Notes: generated by a model from the letters alone, not told the origin. Numbered from the stretch's first letter, positions 47,375 to 60,700 are shown. The stretch is 64,000 nucleotides of DNA from Yamagishiella unicocca (GCA_003116995.1 BDSL01000002.1:1200001-1264000); one strand, 5' to 3'. Made by a program: numbers and translations.

Positions 47375-50300
47375 ATGCAAGCTCTCGATTTGCGGCGTGC
47401 AACGCAAGGCGCAGCCTTTGGGACTGCCCGACCGCGCCCTTGCCTGCTTCGGCGGCCTAGCAGATCTAGGCCGGTAGTTTTGAGACAAAATGTAAGGGCT
47501 TCAGCATTGCCAGTCGCTGCTGGAGAAAAGACGATTAAGCCAGAGCAAAATGTCCCCGGCATGACGGCCTTCCTCGATGGGCTCAAGTGGGACAAAAATA
47601 ATTTGGTAGCAGTCATCGTACAGGTGAATGATCGATGTTGAACAGCCTCAGCCATTCGCAGCACGGCACGCGTAGCGCATAACGTCTCCCGCCGCCACGC
47701 TTTGCAGCACATCGACACCGGAGAAGTGTTGATGCAAGCTTTTGCTGACAGGGCTGCCATAAACGAGACTATGCAAACTGGGTAAGCTTCTGGACTTCCT
47801 TTTGGGCGTCGGGGAGGGGTCAGGGTTTTGGATGCAGGGGTGGTTATCTGTTACCGCGCAGTTCTCCATGACACTTGCGTTGAGCCTGTACATTATCTAT
47901 GTGCCTCTTTCACCTAGGCGCATCCCTTTATCTTCCTAGGCACGTATAAAGGGCCTCCACACCCGCCACCTATTGCGCTCAGTGGCTCCAGCAACACCGT
48001 TTCAGCAGGCAGCGCAACTCGGGGACCTCCCATCTCTTTGAACTCATTAGACACCAATCATCTGAACACGCTCTCGTGCCCTTTCTCGCGTACTCCCGCA
48101 GCCTCGCGACGTTTTACAGCCGCTCCAGGGGCGGGCGGTGGTGCAAGGGTGAGACCAGTGGTCACTTCATCAACGTGCACAACCTCTTCACGGACTGCGA
48201 CCGCGACTCCATTATCTACCTGTCAGACCCCATAGGGCCCGCCTGCCACACCGGCTCCAGGTATGCCGGCCTCTGCACTGCGGGGGGCCAGGTCTGGGGC
48301 GAAGGATTCAAGCCTTAAAGCAGGGCCGGGGAACAGGAGCAGAGGTAGTGACCGCCACAGGACCTGCAGTAAGAGGTGGATGGATGGCCACCAGATTGTA
48401 CCAGGCAGGGAGTCACCAGACCCGGAACCCCATTAGGGCCGCATTAGGGCCGTATTAGGGCCGCATCAGGGCCGCATTAGAGCCGCAATAGGGCCGCATT
48501 AGGGCCGCTGCTGGAGACCGCGCCGGGTCATCCGCTTCACCGCGGCACTCGCCATGTCGCCGCATGCTGCATGCGCGCGTCCTGGTCACTCCTATCGCGC
48601 AACCGTCATGCTCCGTTACGACTGCACGCCAGCAGACAGCCCCCACCATCCCTTCTGGACCCCCATCGTCATCGCCCTTGGTTCGTCGGCCGTAGATTCG
48701 CGGATTTATTGCATATCCCTTTACTTGGCAACAGGCTCCTGCACCCGCCGCCAACCCCGCGGCTCCACCCCACTGCCCTCCGTCTCCTACATCTTGTCAC
48801 CGCATCTCCTCCACAACCCACTGACCAGGGCGCTCGCGGCCGCACCGGTGGGCTCCTCACCGCGCAACCACCCAGCGCCTTGCTCTTCCACAGACACCAC
48901 CCCGCGCCTGGTCCTTCCCATGCGCTTTACGGTCATCCGTACGCAGGACCTGCTGGTTCAAGGAGGCGCAGCTGGCGCCCGGCGGCTCGGAGGCGGAGGC
49001 GGCTGTGGCGCACGAGGGCGCTCACAACCACCCGGACCACGTGCCCCGCACCACCCTGCTGGGGCTGGAGCGGACCATTGCGCTGCGCAGGGCGGCGCTG
49101 TCGCAGCCGCCAGGTGGGCAGCCGCCAGGACAAAAGGGCTGCAGCGCGCACTGGGCGGCGGCGGGGGCGATTGTTCGTGCTGAGAAGGGAAGCTTCTCGT
49201 GGCGCAGTCGGGAGGGGTCGGCGAGAGGGTTGATGTGTCTGGGATGGAAGGGGCAGGGTGTGGCATGTTTGGCGGCGTGCCGGATGACAGCGCTACCGCT
49301 CCTAGGGTTGGGGATCCTTGCTTGCTGAGGGGGACGGGAGGCGGTGAAGGCCTAGCCACCCCCATCTTGCCAGCCCGGTCCAGCGAGCGGCCATGACCAG
49401 GCTGCCCTCACGCCTAGGCCGCCGACGCCTAGGCCGCCCGTACGCAGCCTGCTCGCGGCACTCCCCTTGCGTTCTCTGCCCAGGCGGAAGTGAGGAGAGG
49501 GGTGTGCCGGTTGCTGCAGGGACCACGTGCGGAGTGTCGCCATGCATTGGGGGCAGCGCCAGATGCTCGCTGTACGCTGCTTGTTTTCGCCCACACTACA
49601 TCCCCCTCAGCACCCTACATCCCCCTCAGCACCCTACATCCCCCTCAGCACCCTACATCCCCCTCAGCACACTACATCCCCCTCAGCACACTACATCCCC
49701 CTCAGCACCCTACATCCCCCTCAGCACACTACATCCCCCTCAGCACACTACATCCCCCTCAGCACACTACATCCCCCTCAGCACACTACATCCCCCTCAG
49801 CACACTACATCCCCCTCAGCACACTACATCCCCCTCAGCACACTACATCCCCCTCAGCACACTACATCCCCCTCAGCACACTACATCCCCCTCAGCACCC
49901 TACATCCCCCTCAGCACACTACATCCCCCTCAGCACACTACATCCCCTCAGCACACTACATCCCCCTCAGCACACTACATCCCCCTCAGCACACTACATC
50001 CCCCTCAGCACACTACATCCCCCTCAGCACACTACATCCCCCTCAGCACCCTACTGGACTGGACCATGTTTCCCCCCTAGCTCCCACCTGACTGGCGGCC
50101 CCAACCTACCCTTTGACCGCCTTCGCCAGACGGCAGCAAGCCCTCCTGGACCGCCCGGCTGCTGAGTAACCCGGAGCTGCTCTGCAAGAAGGTGCGCTGC
50201 CCGCATCCCAGCTGGGGCGCCTCCACACACCAGCTTACCTATTCGCGAGCTCTTTACTTTTTATGTCGGTACACTGCGCACAGCAATCGATCTCATTGGC

Positions 50301-50905
50301 GTGTCTACATCACGGCATCTGCCAGGCGGGTAGCTACCCCGGGGGCCCTTCCCCTTGGCACCGCCGCCGTGGCTTGTGTCTTCGTTGACACCACAACCAC
50401 CGCCAACCGCACGACCCTTGCCCTCCCTGGCGCATGGCCGCTTGGCTGAGTCAGATCCGAGAGGAGGCGGGGGAGCTGTGTCAGACGCTGGAGGCCAACG
50501 AGGGCCGCGAGCGGGCAGCCAGCGAGATGGCGGACCTCATGTACCACTCCATGGTGCTGCTGAACCTGCAGGTGGGGGGTTACATTGTATCCGCGAATCC
50601 ACGGCCGGGGTTGCCTCAAACGGTTGAAGGCAAACACGGTGCTTGTTGTGGCCGGGAGAAAGGGCAACGAGATGGTGGTCTGGGAGAGGGCGGAGGCCCT
50701 AGAGCGCTGATACTGGACGTGTTGAGGGGTAATGCGTCGAGCGGCAGGTCGGCTGTTTTGAGTCCTTACCTTCCGACGGTCCCGTGTGGTCTCCCTGGCG
50801 CCGCAGGGTGTGGAGATGGAGGAGGTGCTGCGGGTCCTGCGGAAGCGCTTCACGCAATCGGGCCTCGAGGAGAAGGCGTCCAGGCCCTCGGCGAAGCCGG
50901 AGTGA
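47375..50905 (+). CDS. HISN2: Bifunctional phosphoribosyl-AMP cyclohydrolase / phosphoribosyl-ATP pyrophosphatase (plastid)
   Basis: Model: join(47375..47623, 47708..47781, 48102..48260, 48947..49113, 50130..50191, 50455..50571, 50807..50905), 308 aa, all phases consistent. It catalyses steps 2 and 3 of histidine synthesis: removal of pyrophosphate from PR-ATP, then opening of the PR-AMP ring. Seen: an Arg/Ser/Ala-rich N-terminus of about 50 residues typical of a chloroplast transit peptide; the cyclohydrolase half with LVAVIVQHIDTGEVLMQAF, RWCKGETSGH and DCDRDSIIYL...GPACHTG (metal-binding Cys residues in place); and the pyrophosphatase half with LERTIALRR, SWTARLL, IREEAGEL and EMADLMYH (acidic Mg-binding residues). 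Domain order matches plant HISN2. Intron 4 is large (1,016 nt) because of a minisatellite. Confidence 0.95.
48431..48509 (+). repeat. 12-bp tandem repeat in HISN2 intron 3
   Basis: Six to seven imperfect copies of GCCGCATTAGGG. Confidence 0.85.
48679..48710 (-). repeat. Intronic short interspersed element, type A, inverted copy
   Basis: The reverse complement matches the type A core (ATCCGCGAATC-ACGGCCGACGAACC) with a few changes. It lies in HISN2 intron 3, about 235 nt before the exon 4 acceptor. Confidence 0.65.
49594..50054 (+). repeat. 19-bp minisatellite in HISN2 intron 4
   Basis: About 24 near-perfect copies of CATCCCCCTCAGCACACTA. One unit is shortened by a C (about 49940) and a few have ACCC for ACAC. 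It has no stop in the plus frames, so it creates spurious TSPSAHYIPLS-type ORFs. Confidence 0.95.
50587..50615 (+). repeat. Intronic short interspersed element, type A copy in HISN2
   Basis: Contains the exact core ATCCGCGAATCCACGGCCG, 15 nt after the exon 6 donor of HISN2. Confidence 0.7.
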
Positions 50906-51727
50906 GAGATGGGCTCGACATGATCGCAACTCCTCATATTGGAAAGAGGCCATGGAAGCACGGCTACGTTGCGAGTTTTGGGCGAGTGCCTTATGTGTCT
51001 TATGGACGTACTCCTCCCTCGCGGTCAGGCGGGAAAGGGACTTGCGTGTTTGAGGAAAGTGGAGTCCCCGTGGCACGTGTTACACCCGCCGATCTTTGGT
51101 TGCGCCCCTGGGCATCCTGTAAACCAAGATGAATCCACACGGGACTGTTGCGTCGCCAACCATTGTTGCAGCTGGGCTGCAAAGCAGACAGTGATACTGG
51201 TAACTTGGCCCATAGCACCCTCGTCGATCATCGGAAACGTGTTCGGCATTCCTGCGACATATCCTCGCCTCAATTATGTCCTACCCTCGGAGAGCAGTTG
51301 AGGCGCGGCTCCGGCCGGACACGTTTTGTGTCTGGACCACACGAGTGCGCCAGGGGAAGCGGTACACTTCCGAAAAAACGCTCTCCTTATTTGCAACTCG
51401 CATGCGCTCAGTTGGGGTATCGAACTTAGAAGGTTTGCAAGGAAAACCCGTCTGGACACAGTGCCGCCTTCCTGAGCTCCCTTCTCTCTGCCTCTCATAT
51501 AACTGTACGCTCAAATGGTACGAAAGACACAGATCACACACACCACTCGTCGCTCAAGATACAGAAGCCTCCAGGCATCTACCACGCGATTCCTCCTCGT
51601 TCGGAAGAAGGACACAGTTCACTCTATTCACTCCGCGCGTCTCATGTCCCTCTTTGCCAACTGCCCGTGTGTCAACGCTAAGGACGAGTGGCAGAGCATC
51701 GCACCCCTTGTTGCAGGGCCCGCCTGA
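50906..51727. other. Convergent intergenic region / 3' UTRs
   Basis: Between HISN2 (plus) and the ELIP-like gene (minus). TGTAA at 51118-51122 is a likely HISN2 poly(A) signal. No supported gene. Confidence 0.4.
51118..51122 (+). terminator. Putative poly(A) signal TGTAA for HISN2
   Basis: Plus-strand TGTAA 213 nt after the HISN2 stop. Confidence 0.35.
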
Positions 51728-52508
51728 CTACAAGAGCGCAGAGCCCTTGCTGATCTCAACTGCGATCAGCGCCGCAACGGCAAGCATAGCCACGCGACCG
51801 TTCACCTTCTCCGCCTGAGGCGTTAGGGGGCCAAAGGCCTCCTTCATGTTGGCGCCGCGGAGGATTGGAGCCAGCGAGGCTCCGGACAGCGCCAGCACCA
51901 GAGTCAACACAGGCAGAGCCGCCTGGCCGAATTGAGTCAAGACACTCTCGCCAGTGGCAAGTTCGGCGCCAATCGCACCGAGGACGCCAAGCATCGCCAA
52001 CCTGGTGCAAAGGCAGCGGTCAAGCCGTCAGGATACCCTTGAAGACCGGCACTACTGACGGCAAGCCGGAAAGGACTATTGAGCTAAGGTTAAGTACCCA
52101 GAGTTTAATCCTCCTGGCCCGTGGTCCTTCGCGGAGGCGCGACGCACCTGCCGTTGATCAACTCCGGGCCTGGACCCGCGAACGACATTGCCTCTGCAAC
52201 GTTCGGGTCGACGAGTAATATTGTCAGACATGAATTTGGGGGGGCCCTTTAGTTGGGTCTGTTCTAGATGGAGACGATATCAGCGAGCACTCCATGTTGA
52301 AGCACTCGTGCGCGACGGCCGCACACCAGCAAGGCAAAAGGGCACTATCACCTTTCAAAGTAATAGGCTTCGTGATAGCGCCTGAGGGAAGCGCAATCGG
52401 GCTGCTGGGACTGCCATCCGCGCGCACCACAACGGAGCGCACCACGCGGCGGCCAAATTTGGTAGGGCTGGTCCTAAGAGGCGACGCGGTGAAGGCACGG
52501 AGAGACAT
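51728..52508 (-). CDS. Early light-induced (ELIP)-like thylakoid protein
   Basis: Model: complement(join(51728..52001, 52148..52193, 52352..52508)), 158 aa, phases consistent. ELIPs are three-helix LHC-family proteins that bind pigments and protect thylakoids under high light. Seen: a chloroplast transit peptide of about 35 residues (MSLRAFTASPLRTSP..., then RSVVVRAD); the LHC motif of helix I, FAGPGPELINGRLAMLGVLGAIGAE, with Glu-Asn-Arg in place; a hydrophobic helix II (ALPVLTLVLALSGASLAPIL); and helix III with a second LHC motif, EKVNGRVAMLAVAALIAVE, ending in ISKGSALL. The 46-nt middle exon carries most of the helix I motif start. Stress or light regulation is expected from the family; I see no specific element. 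Confidence 0.88.
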
Positions 52509-54576
52509 TCTTCGCGCTAGAGCGGAGGAAAAATACGCCTTTGCTCGTTCAATCCAAATTGTGGACGACGCCCGTGTGGAACGTAATATGTCAGATCTAA
52601 CCTGTGCTTTAGAAGCTGGTTGTACAGGACTCTGAAGGTAACAGTATAATACCACACAGAATAATCTCATGTATGTGGTTCCGCCGCTCCATTCGCGGAC
52701 GTTTGTGGTTGCGACGCGCGCAACCGCTAGCCTTCAGGCAATGGGCCGCATACCACGGTAAGCTCCGGGTTTTCTCAAGACCCTATACTACTTGCTGCAA
52801 GGCACTCTCACGAATAATGGCGGAGTGACATGTGCATGCATTCAGTAACCTCGGTCACCCCACCTTATCCTCCTACCTTGCTCGCTCGCCGGAGCAGGCC
52901 GAAGCATTGCAAAGCGAGGCACTCCTGTCCATCCCCGCTCCGCCTCGAAAAACCGATCAGGCCTTGCAGAGGAACGCTAGTCCCCACAAAAAAATGCCAC
53001 GAAGTGCACCTGAGTACTGTACGTAACGGTTCGTCAGGGAGCTCCCCGGGGGCCAACCTCACGAACAGGCACCACAGTAACCCCGAACCTAAGGCCGCAT
53101 GAGCAGGGGTCAGCATATGGGCCTTCCCTAAGCACAAATCTATGCCCCAAGCAAAGGGCACCAGCGTCTCTGCCACCAACACGAGTAGACAGCGGCAAAG
53201 GACAACATAAGCATTAACGCGCCAGCAGGATACAACGGCCGCCAATCTAGGCACAAGAAGGACCCAACAAAAGCCGGTTACTTATCAGCCGCTGTTCGAT
53301 CACACACGCCCTGCCCAGGGTCCATTCCAGGGCCACCCCCTGCATTGATCCGCGCGCATCAAACTGGTAGAGCTGCCACAGTTCCACAAACACGCGCCCG
53401 GCGGCGGTGCCGCCAGCACACATTTTGCGTTCTGGACATTAGCGCTTTTCCCGATTATAGCGCACACGCATGCAACGGAGCCGCGTCGAAGAATGCGAGA
53501 GACGACAGGCGCCAGCGTGTCACGCTCAGCAATGGTCCTGGCCTGTTGCGGACCCCAGATGTATCATTTGCCGAACGCACGGTGATGGCGGGACGCCACC
53601 AGCCCCGCGGGTTGCCTTCGACAACAGGCGGCCGCAACTGACCAGGCCGCAGTCTCGATGATGACAAAGGGAAGCGATGGGTGGCGTTGTGCCTTCTGCT
53701 AACCTAAAACTTTGCGCCTCCAGTCACGGGGGACAGACCGGGGCGTCCTTCAGGCGCGACGGCATCAAGTATCAGGCAATCCTGTATTACAGCGTTCGTA
53801 AGGAATCGTGCGCTAATGGTCGTTGCCTAAGCGAACCACGCTGACGAACGAGGCGTGCGTCTGCTAGCTACCCTTGTGAACCCCCAGCAACCCATCGACG
53901 GCATATGCGCAAAAATACATGTTTACTTCTCTATGTATATATTATCGATATCCACAAACAAAAAATACATGCAGCCGCAGCTAACCCGAGTGCCCTCCAG
54001 GCAGCGTCCCCCAGCGTCCCCTCTCGCAAGGGCACCAGGCGGGTGCTCGTGGAAATTCTCCACTGGCATCGAACCTTGCCTCGTACATGGCGCTCAACAT
54101 AGCATATGCACGTTCGGGGCTGAATACACTTCATAAACACGCTATATATGCCCTCCCAGGCCTGCCTCGCTTATAACGACACGACCATACGGAATAATTT
54201 CCTCCAACGTTCCTGCCGCGCACGTGAAGGTTTAACCTACTTAGCTCGCCGCCACGAAAGAAGAAACGCAACCGCCGCGGCCCGCGACAATGAACTCCAA
54301 ATACAGCCATGCCAACATACCACTTCCCCGTGACGAGCCCACACCGACCAAGGCCGGGGCCGTGCCAGCGGTGGCAGTGCACACCCGGCTCGCCCCCATC
54401 ACTCCCCCCACGGCCTCCTTCCCTTACAACCCTTCACAACTGCCGTACCGTCGCAGTGCCGTACGCACACAACCCATACGTACGCCATCCCGCCCGATCC
54501 CGGGCCTGACGGTTCGCCGACCACCACGAGCACTGCGGCCCTGCACTCCGCAACCCGCCCCTCGCTGCAGCGCCGC
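52509..54576. other. Intergenic region (ELIP promoter side; SDR 3' side)
   Basis: About 2.1 kb with no convincing gene. The ELIP promoter (minus strand) should lie in the first few hundred bases. An AT-rich patch with TATATATT occurs at about 53936-53950. TTACA at 54424-54428 is TGTAA on the minus strand, about 150 nt past the SDR stop. Confidence 0.35.
54424..54428 (-). terminator. Putative poly(A) signal TGTAA for the SDR gene
   Basis: Minus-strand TGTAA about 150 nt downstream of the stop codon at 54579-54577. Confidence 0.35.
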
Positions 54577-56518
54577 CTACGCCACGCCCTGCTTGAGGGG
54601 CGCCCACATGCCGCGCAGCTGCTCGTCGTAGCCGCCCTCCGGCGCGCCCGGCTTGGCCACAATCTCCACCGTGATGTTCGCGGCTGCGGGGTTGGTGAGC
54701 GCCTCCGCGCACACCGCCGCCACGTCGGCGCGGTTGATCTGGCCGGTGGGCATCACATCTCCCTGCCCTGCGTACGGTGCACGACGCATGTACGTACGAC
54801 ACGAGGGGGGCACGTGAGTGGATACGTGGCTTGGCGCAGGCAGCCCGGCCATCGTATGTATGGAGATTGGAAGCAAGCAACGTTGGGCGGTGAGGAGAGA
54901 CTGCCCGGACAGACCTCGTCGCGGGGGGGCAACACAGCCCACAGGACACAGCCCCCAGGACACAGCCAACAACAGGAGCAGCCGAACACTGACGACAGCA
55001 GCACAGCACCCATCGCCCCTTGCCGTAGCCCTCTCATTGCTTCCGCTCGCGGGTCCTTACCTGTGACGATGGTGACCTGGCCGCCCTCGCCCTTGCCCAG
55101 GCCGCCGGGCCGGATCACCGTGTAGGGCACGCCGCTGGCGCGAAGCGCGTCCTCGCCTGGTGGCGTCACGTGCGGTGCGGCCCGGGGGTTCGGTGCAAAC
55201 ATGCAATGGAGGTGTCGGGTGGTGGGAGGCCCCAGCGGAGACCGGGAGGCAGTGCAGCGGGATGGGCGGGTGCAGGGTTTGGGATGTCGCGCAGCCACGA
55301 CGGCGCTAACGAGGAGCGTGTGCTGCATATGTGTGGTCGCTACGTCGCTACACGGGGTACTCCCACGACCCACCCTTGAGCTTGTTGTCCATGAGGCCCC
55401 AGCGGATGTTGTTCAGAATCAGCCGGATGGGGTGCAGCCTGGTCCGGGGGGGGGAAGTACGCAGGGGGGCCGGAAGGAGGTTCGTGCGGTTGCGCTAGAT
55501 GCAGGGTGAGTTATGGTGTTGGGTAGGACACTGCTGCGGCGATACCGACAATCTTTTGACCCTCGGGGATGGCCCTTGCGCGCTGCATCCATCATCCATA
55601 CTGGCTCTCCGCCAGTATGCCACCGTGCTGTCACCCACACGTGAGGTCCTTCCAGCCGACATGATGTACATCAGGGCTCTGCTTGGCAACTAGTGCCGAG
55701 TATTTTTGCCATGAAGCGGTACCCTAGAACTCGATTTCCTAAGTACGCGGCGGATCGATGGTGGTGATGGTAGTGGTGGTGGCGGTGTACTCGCGCCCTC
55801 ACCCTCTCACCAGTGCTTGCGTGTCACCAGCATGGACGAGACCAGCACCACACGCTGGGCGCCCAGCTCCTTGGCAACAGACGCGACGTTGCGGACGCCC
55901 TGCGGGTGGCCGAGTGGGGACGCGGACATTACACACTGGTGAACCACGGGTCGGTCCGGAGGCTGACGCCAGGACTGGCCGCTCGCGCGAGCTCTGGCTG
56001 CTGTCAGGGGAGACGCGAGACGTCGGGAGCACCGCAGGTAATGAGGAGGTTTCCGTGCAGATCGGCAAGTATGGAAGCAAGACCTGTGGACGCGGAGAGG
56101 ACGCGTGCGCACAGGCGGGGGAGGTGCTGAGAGGAACGGGGATGCGGAGGAGCTCTGAGGAGCGCGCGGCGCTCGCCGACCGCTTCGCCGTATCTGGCTG
56201 CGAGGTGTTGCTCGCAGATGCTCAAGGGCGCACCTTGAAATCAACCTCGGCCGGCGACCAGTAGCTCTTGCCAGCTGCGGCGAAGATGACCCCTCGGGCG
56301 TCCTTGAGGACCTGACGCAAGCTGGCCTCGTCTGTCACATCGCCCTTCACAATCTGCAGCTTACTGCTCGGCTCGAGGACGCCCGCTAGCTTGGCTGGAT
56401 CGCGGACGACGGCCCGAGTCGGCAAATCGGACACGGCCAGGAGGCGCTTGACGCACTCCAGCCCGGTCGCTCCCGCTGCACCAAGCACCACATTCACAGG
56501 CTGAGATGATTCAGTCAT
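54577..56518 (-). CDS. NAD(P)-binding atypical SDR (NmrA/NAD(P)H-binding type)
   Basis: Model: complement(join(54577..54767, 55061..55156, 55374..55438, 55811..55899, 56234..56518)), 241 aa, all phases consistent. Seen: a Rossmann start VVLGAAGATGLECVKRLL with the GxxGxxG dinucleotide loop; RAVVRDPAKL after strand 2, where an Arg favours NADP; GDVTD; ARGVIFAAAG; RVVLVSSMLV with the SDR-type Ser; RLILNNIRWGLMDNKLKGE; YTVIRPGGL; and a C-terminal part GQINRADVAAVCAEAL typical of atypical SDRs related to plant At5g02240-like and TIC62-like proteins. There is no clear transit peptide, so location is open. Substrate unknown; many relatives act in redox sensing or metabolite reduction. Confidence 0.87.
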
Positions 56519-57727
56519 GCTGCGAGCAGAAAGTTCCTAGAAGCGTTATACAGCCGACTTGTGTACTTTTGATTACTTGATCCTAGTGCAGGAAGTGAGC
56601 AAGCAGATTTTTAAATTAATATGTTCCGTGCTCACATAACCTTGACAAGGCATTTTTGCATGCCGATGCGTCGTGGCGTCATTGTACGACATTGTTTATA
56701 ACTCGCTGCTGGAACGCAGAATCGATAATGTAGGTGGCCTAAGCATCTGACATGCGCATGGTGTTTCAGTCGCGATGCCGTGTGCCACCCTCAGTTCATT
56801 CGACACAATGTGCGGCCCTACGTCACTACGACGTCGGAGTCCTATAAGGCCATGCCTTCGCTTTCGGAACTGGATACCATGTGCATGATGTGGCTTGCGG
56901 ACACTGTAACATCTCATAATGAAAAATGCATGAGCGGATGTCAAGTTTGCGCAGCAGCAACCTGTGCACCTGGCGACGTCAGGCGACGCAGCGGGCGCAC
57001 CTACCTACCCCTCGGACGAGCAGACTCGAAGGCGCAAGCATTATCACACGATCGCTGGATATACACGTGTCTAATTCACTGGCAATATGCTATCACGGCT
57101 GCTCGGACGACCGTCGTCCGGGGTTGGACCCTGCGCCACCTGAGACGACACGAACGCGGTTTGCTGATTTCGTTTGGTGATGCACCCCCTGCCATATACG
57201 TCGGATATGACGCAACGATATGACTCGGGAAGAGGTATATACGAAAGCTGCTTTATTGGTCATGGGTTGTTCAGCTCCACGTGGACGCACGAGGACAAGC
57301 TGGCATGCACGCGGATGCATGTCGATCACAATCATAAGCACCAATTGATACATCTAGAAGAGCTTAGGACGTATGGCAGTTCGGCTTCCGAGCACAGCGC
57401 GCATCGCATGCCAGGCCAACCATAACTACGCGCTCAGATGCACGATCCCACTTGTAAACTGCATGTTCTTAAGGTGATTATTGATATAGTAAGCTGCTAT
57501 CTTGAATGGTTAGAACGTAAACGTTTGTGATGCTCGTCAATAACGGTCAGGTGGCAGTCACGTTTTGGACTTCGACGCAGTTGTGCTGATAGTCGTCGTT
57601 TCGGATGAAGGCTCTCTGATTGCAGTTTTATTAAGCTGGCTTCGGCCTCCAATCTGAGGCCAAAAACGTGAACGCGCAAGGATTAGCCTCCAGCGGCGAT
57701 AGGTGCAAAGCCTACCTACTTTGGACG
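56519..57727. other. Intergenic region between divergent genes
   Basis: It holds the promoters of the SDR gene (minus) and the phosphorylase-like gene (plus). AT-rich at about 56560-56700. No supported gene or RNA. Confidence 0.35.
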
Positions 57728-60700
57728 ATGTCAAAGGCAGCGACATGCGGGCATCAACATCAAGAAATACCTGCGTGGCAGCCATGTGGTGCTCAGTCGT
57801 GTTGCCATGCCCCTGTCCATGACGCTGCTCGGCGCCGCCATTGCGGCATCATCCGATACACGGCACTCCTTTTTGGTTTTGCCCTTCTTGCGCTTGTTCT
57901 GCGGCCGGCGTTGGACCTGTTGGTTTCGAAGTAAGTTACCTCATGAGGTGGCCGTCAGCGTCCGTTGCCTGATTTCTGCATGGACTGGCTCTAGGACTAC
58001 AGCTTCACAATGGCCCCAAATTCCTTGTATCCGATCTCGTTTGGCCATGTCGGCCTTGTTGACCTGCGGTGTACCCCCGGGATACCTGAACCCTACGCGT
58101 GTCGTGCAGCCGCCCGCATCCGCACGGTGTGCCGACGCAAGCCGAGTACTGTGAGGCTTACTTGGGCGCACGCCTCAAAGATGGAATCAGCCTCATCCTC
58201 ACCGCCGACCCAGGCGATTTCTCCGGGACTCCGGAGGCGCACCACATCATCGCCAACCTCCAGAACAAATGGATCAAACCCCGCTCCGAGACCGTGTGCG
58301 GCGGTGTCTACTTCGGCTCCCTCATGGGCCAGGACGTCCTTGTCGTCACCACGGGTGCGGGCACGGGCTGTCTCATGCGGACCGGGTGTCAAGGGCGGCG
58401 GGTTCGGCAACACGATGTCCCTCTCATCCACAGCCTCGCCAATCAAGCGCATCCGAAAAGCTAGTACCGCGTTGCATGGTACCCTACCGTGACGTGTGCG
58501 TACGGCAAGTGCAGCACCACGATAGCCCACCCGGCACGCCGCCTGGGCGGTTGAGGCATGAAACCTCCTCTCACCCTCCCGCCTGCCCTCCCGCCTGCCC
58601 TCCCGCCTGCCCTTGCGCCCCAGGCATCGGCCCCACCGCTGCCGGGCTGTGCGTACAGGAGCTTCTGACCGCTTGCGGCCCCTCCGTCACCGAAATGATC
58701 TACTTCGGCACGTCGGGCTGGTCGCCGCAGCTGGGCGGAGTGCTCAACCCGCCCGACTGCTCCCAGGCCAACACCAACCGCAAGATCACACGGTGGGCTG
58801 GGGCCTCCTGGCTGGACCCTGCGAGGGTGCCTGCTGCCTGGCCGCCTGGGTTGTCTAGCATCTGCGGCCCTCTACCAACCAACCAGCTGCCTGGCCACCG
58901 ACTGGCCATGTAGCCACTGCATGCGTGGCAGTGGAAGCAGCCGCAGCAGCTGGGCGCTGCGATGGCGGCAGCGAAGGGAGCTCGCGCTACGCCCGTGAAG
59001 GAGCGGGAGCCAGTGCGTGGCCGCGTTGTCGCTGGCGTTGACGTGGGAACGAGGACCAGTGCAGGACGGACCTAGCGCTGATAAGCTAGGAAAAATGCGA
59101 CTGCACGGGGCAGCCGGCTGTCCTCGCCTTGCCTGTACTCGCCACGGCCGCGGACGCCCGACGCATCCCGCCCCGCCTCCCCCGCCTCCCCCGCCTCCCC
59201 CGCCTCCCCCGCCTCCCCCGCCTCCCCCGCCCCCTTACCCTCCCCCGCCCCCTGCCCCCCCCCCCTCCTGCCGCAGCGTGGGCGACATCTGCGTCAGCCC
59301 CGTGTCCGTCAACTGGGTGTGCAAGAAGAGCACCTGGACGCTCCAGGCCTCCGGCTACCCCAACCAGTGCTTCCGGCCAAAGGAGCTAGCAGGCCCCAAC
59401 GCCACGGCGCTGTACGGCGAGTGCCTCTTCGCCACCGACAACGTGCGTGCCAGCGAGCTGTGTCGGGGTGGGAGGGCTCGCGGAGAGACGTGTATCCAGC
59501 GTGCCGTGCGGGGGCGAAGCGGGGGATGGTCAGGGCGGAAACCCGCGGTGGGGGGTGCGGTGCGGGTTTGTACCTCACCCTTCCACCACCCGCGCGCCGG
59601 ACCAGCGCTCGCCTTCCCTGGAGCTGTCAACACGTCCACACACTGGGTGCTACGCAGTGCCCCTACTGAAGCGCCTGTGCCCCTCTCCTGCGAGACCCTC
59701 TTCTGTGCCCCGAGGGATCCTAACCCACCCACCCTGTGTCTAAAACCTTCGCCCGAGCTCGTGTTTCTTCTTCGGAGTTCACCACTTTGCCGGTTTCCTC
59801 CCTCTCCCCCCACCCTTGCTGCACTAGCTACACCTCCCGTGTCGAATAATCGGTTATTTTTTTAACCCCACCCTCCTTGCAGCTGGACGCCAACCTGGCG
59901 CTCAGCGACGCGCTCATGGCCGCCGCCCGCTCCGTACACGGCCGCAAGGCCATCCCTCAAAGGAGCGACCTGGTTCTGGAGCTGGAGGAGAAGTACTGGG
60001 GCCTTATGGGAAAGGGCACCGGCGTGACGTATCCGCCCATCAGCGGAGACGACCGCCCCAAGCTGTGGGACTACACGCAGTGCGCCGAGGTGGACGGCCA
60101 GGTGGGGGTGCAGGGAGTGCAGGGGGCGGGGGGTGTCAGGCTGCGATCGTGGGCGGGGGCGTGGAGTGAGAGAGCTGGGTCGTCGGCAGTGTTGAGTGTG
60201 GTCGCTCTTAAAGCGAATGAGAGGTTTACGTCGGGGAGCATCGTACTTTGCGCGGTGATAGCGCCTCTTTAAGTGTAGGGGATGGTGGGCGGCGCCACGT
60301 CACGTCACGCCACGTCACGCCACGTCACCGCGACTTCACCCCCACCCCCACCCCCACCATTCCCCCGGTGACACCCTGCCCCCCCCGCCCCCCAGTTCTT
60401 CTTCACGGGTGCGCCCTGGGAGATCAAGGCGAGGGACTACGCCTCGCAGGCCATTGCGACCGCACTGGGGTACGGCAAGCCGGGCAGCGGCGCCCGCGAC
60501 TCGCTGAGCGCTGAGGAGGTGAGCCCGCAGGGGGGGCCGCGCCTTGGTGCCTGCAGCCACCCGGCCCGGCCCGGCCCCGCGTGGCTCCTGTCCCCTGTCC
60601 CTGCCTGCATTGCTCCTGCTGCTGCCGCTGCTTACCGCGCCGCTGCTACTTCTGCTCCTGTGGCGGCTGTAGCGTGGCGGCTGTTGCCCCGCGCAGTGAC

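Noticed and set aside
49393..50165. ORFs with repeated TSPSAHYIPLS
   Set aside because: Translation of the 19-bp minisatellite in HISN2 intron 4, not a protein.
52194..52262. Extended upstream part of the ELIP middle exon (reading ...VDPNVAEAM)
   Set aside because: No acceptor gives a consistent phase. The TTGCAG acceptor at 52194 gives a clean join to the transit-peptide exon.
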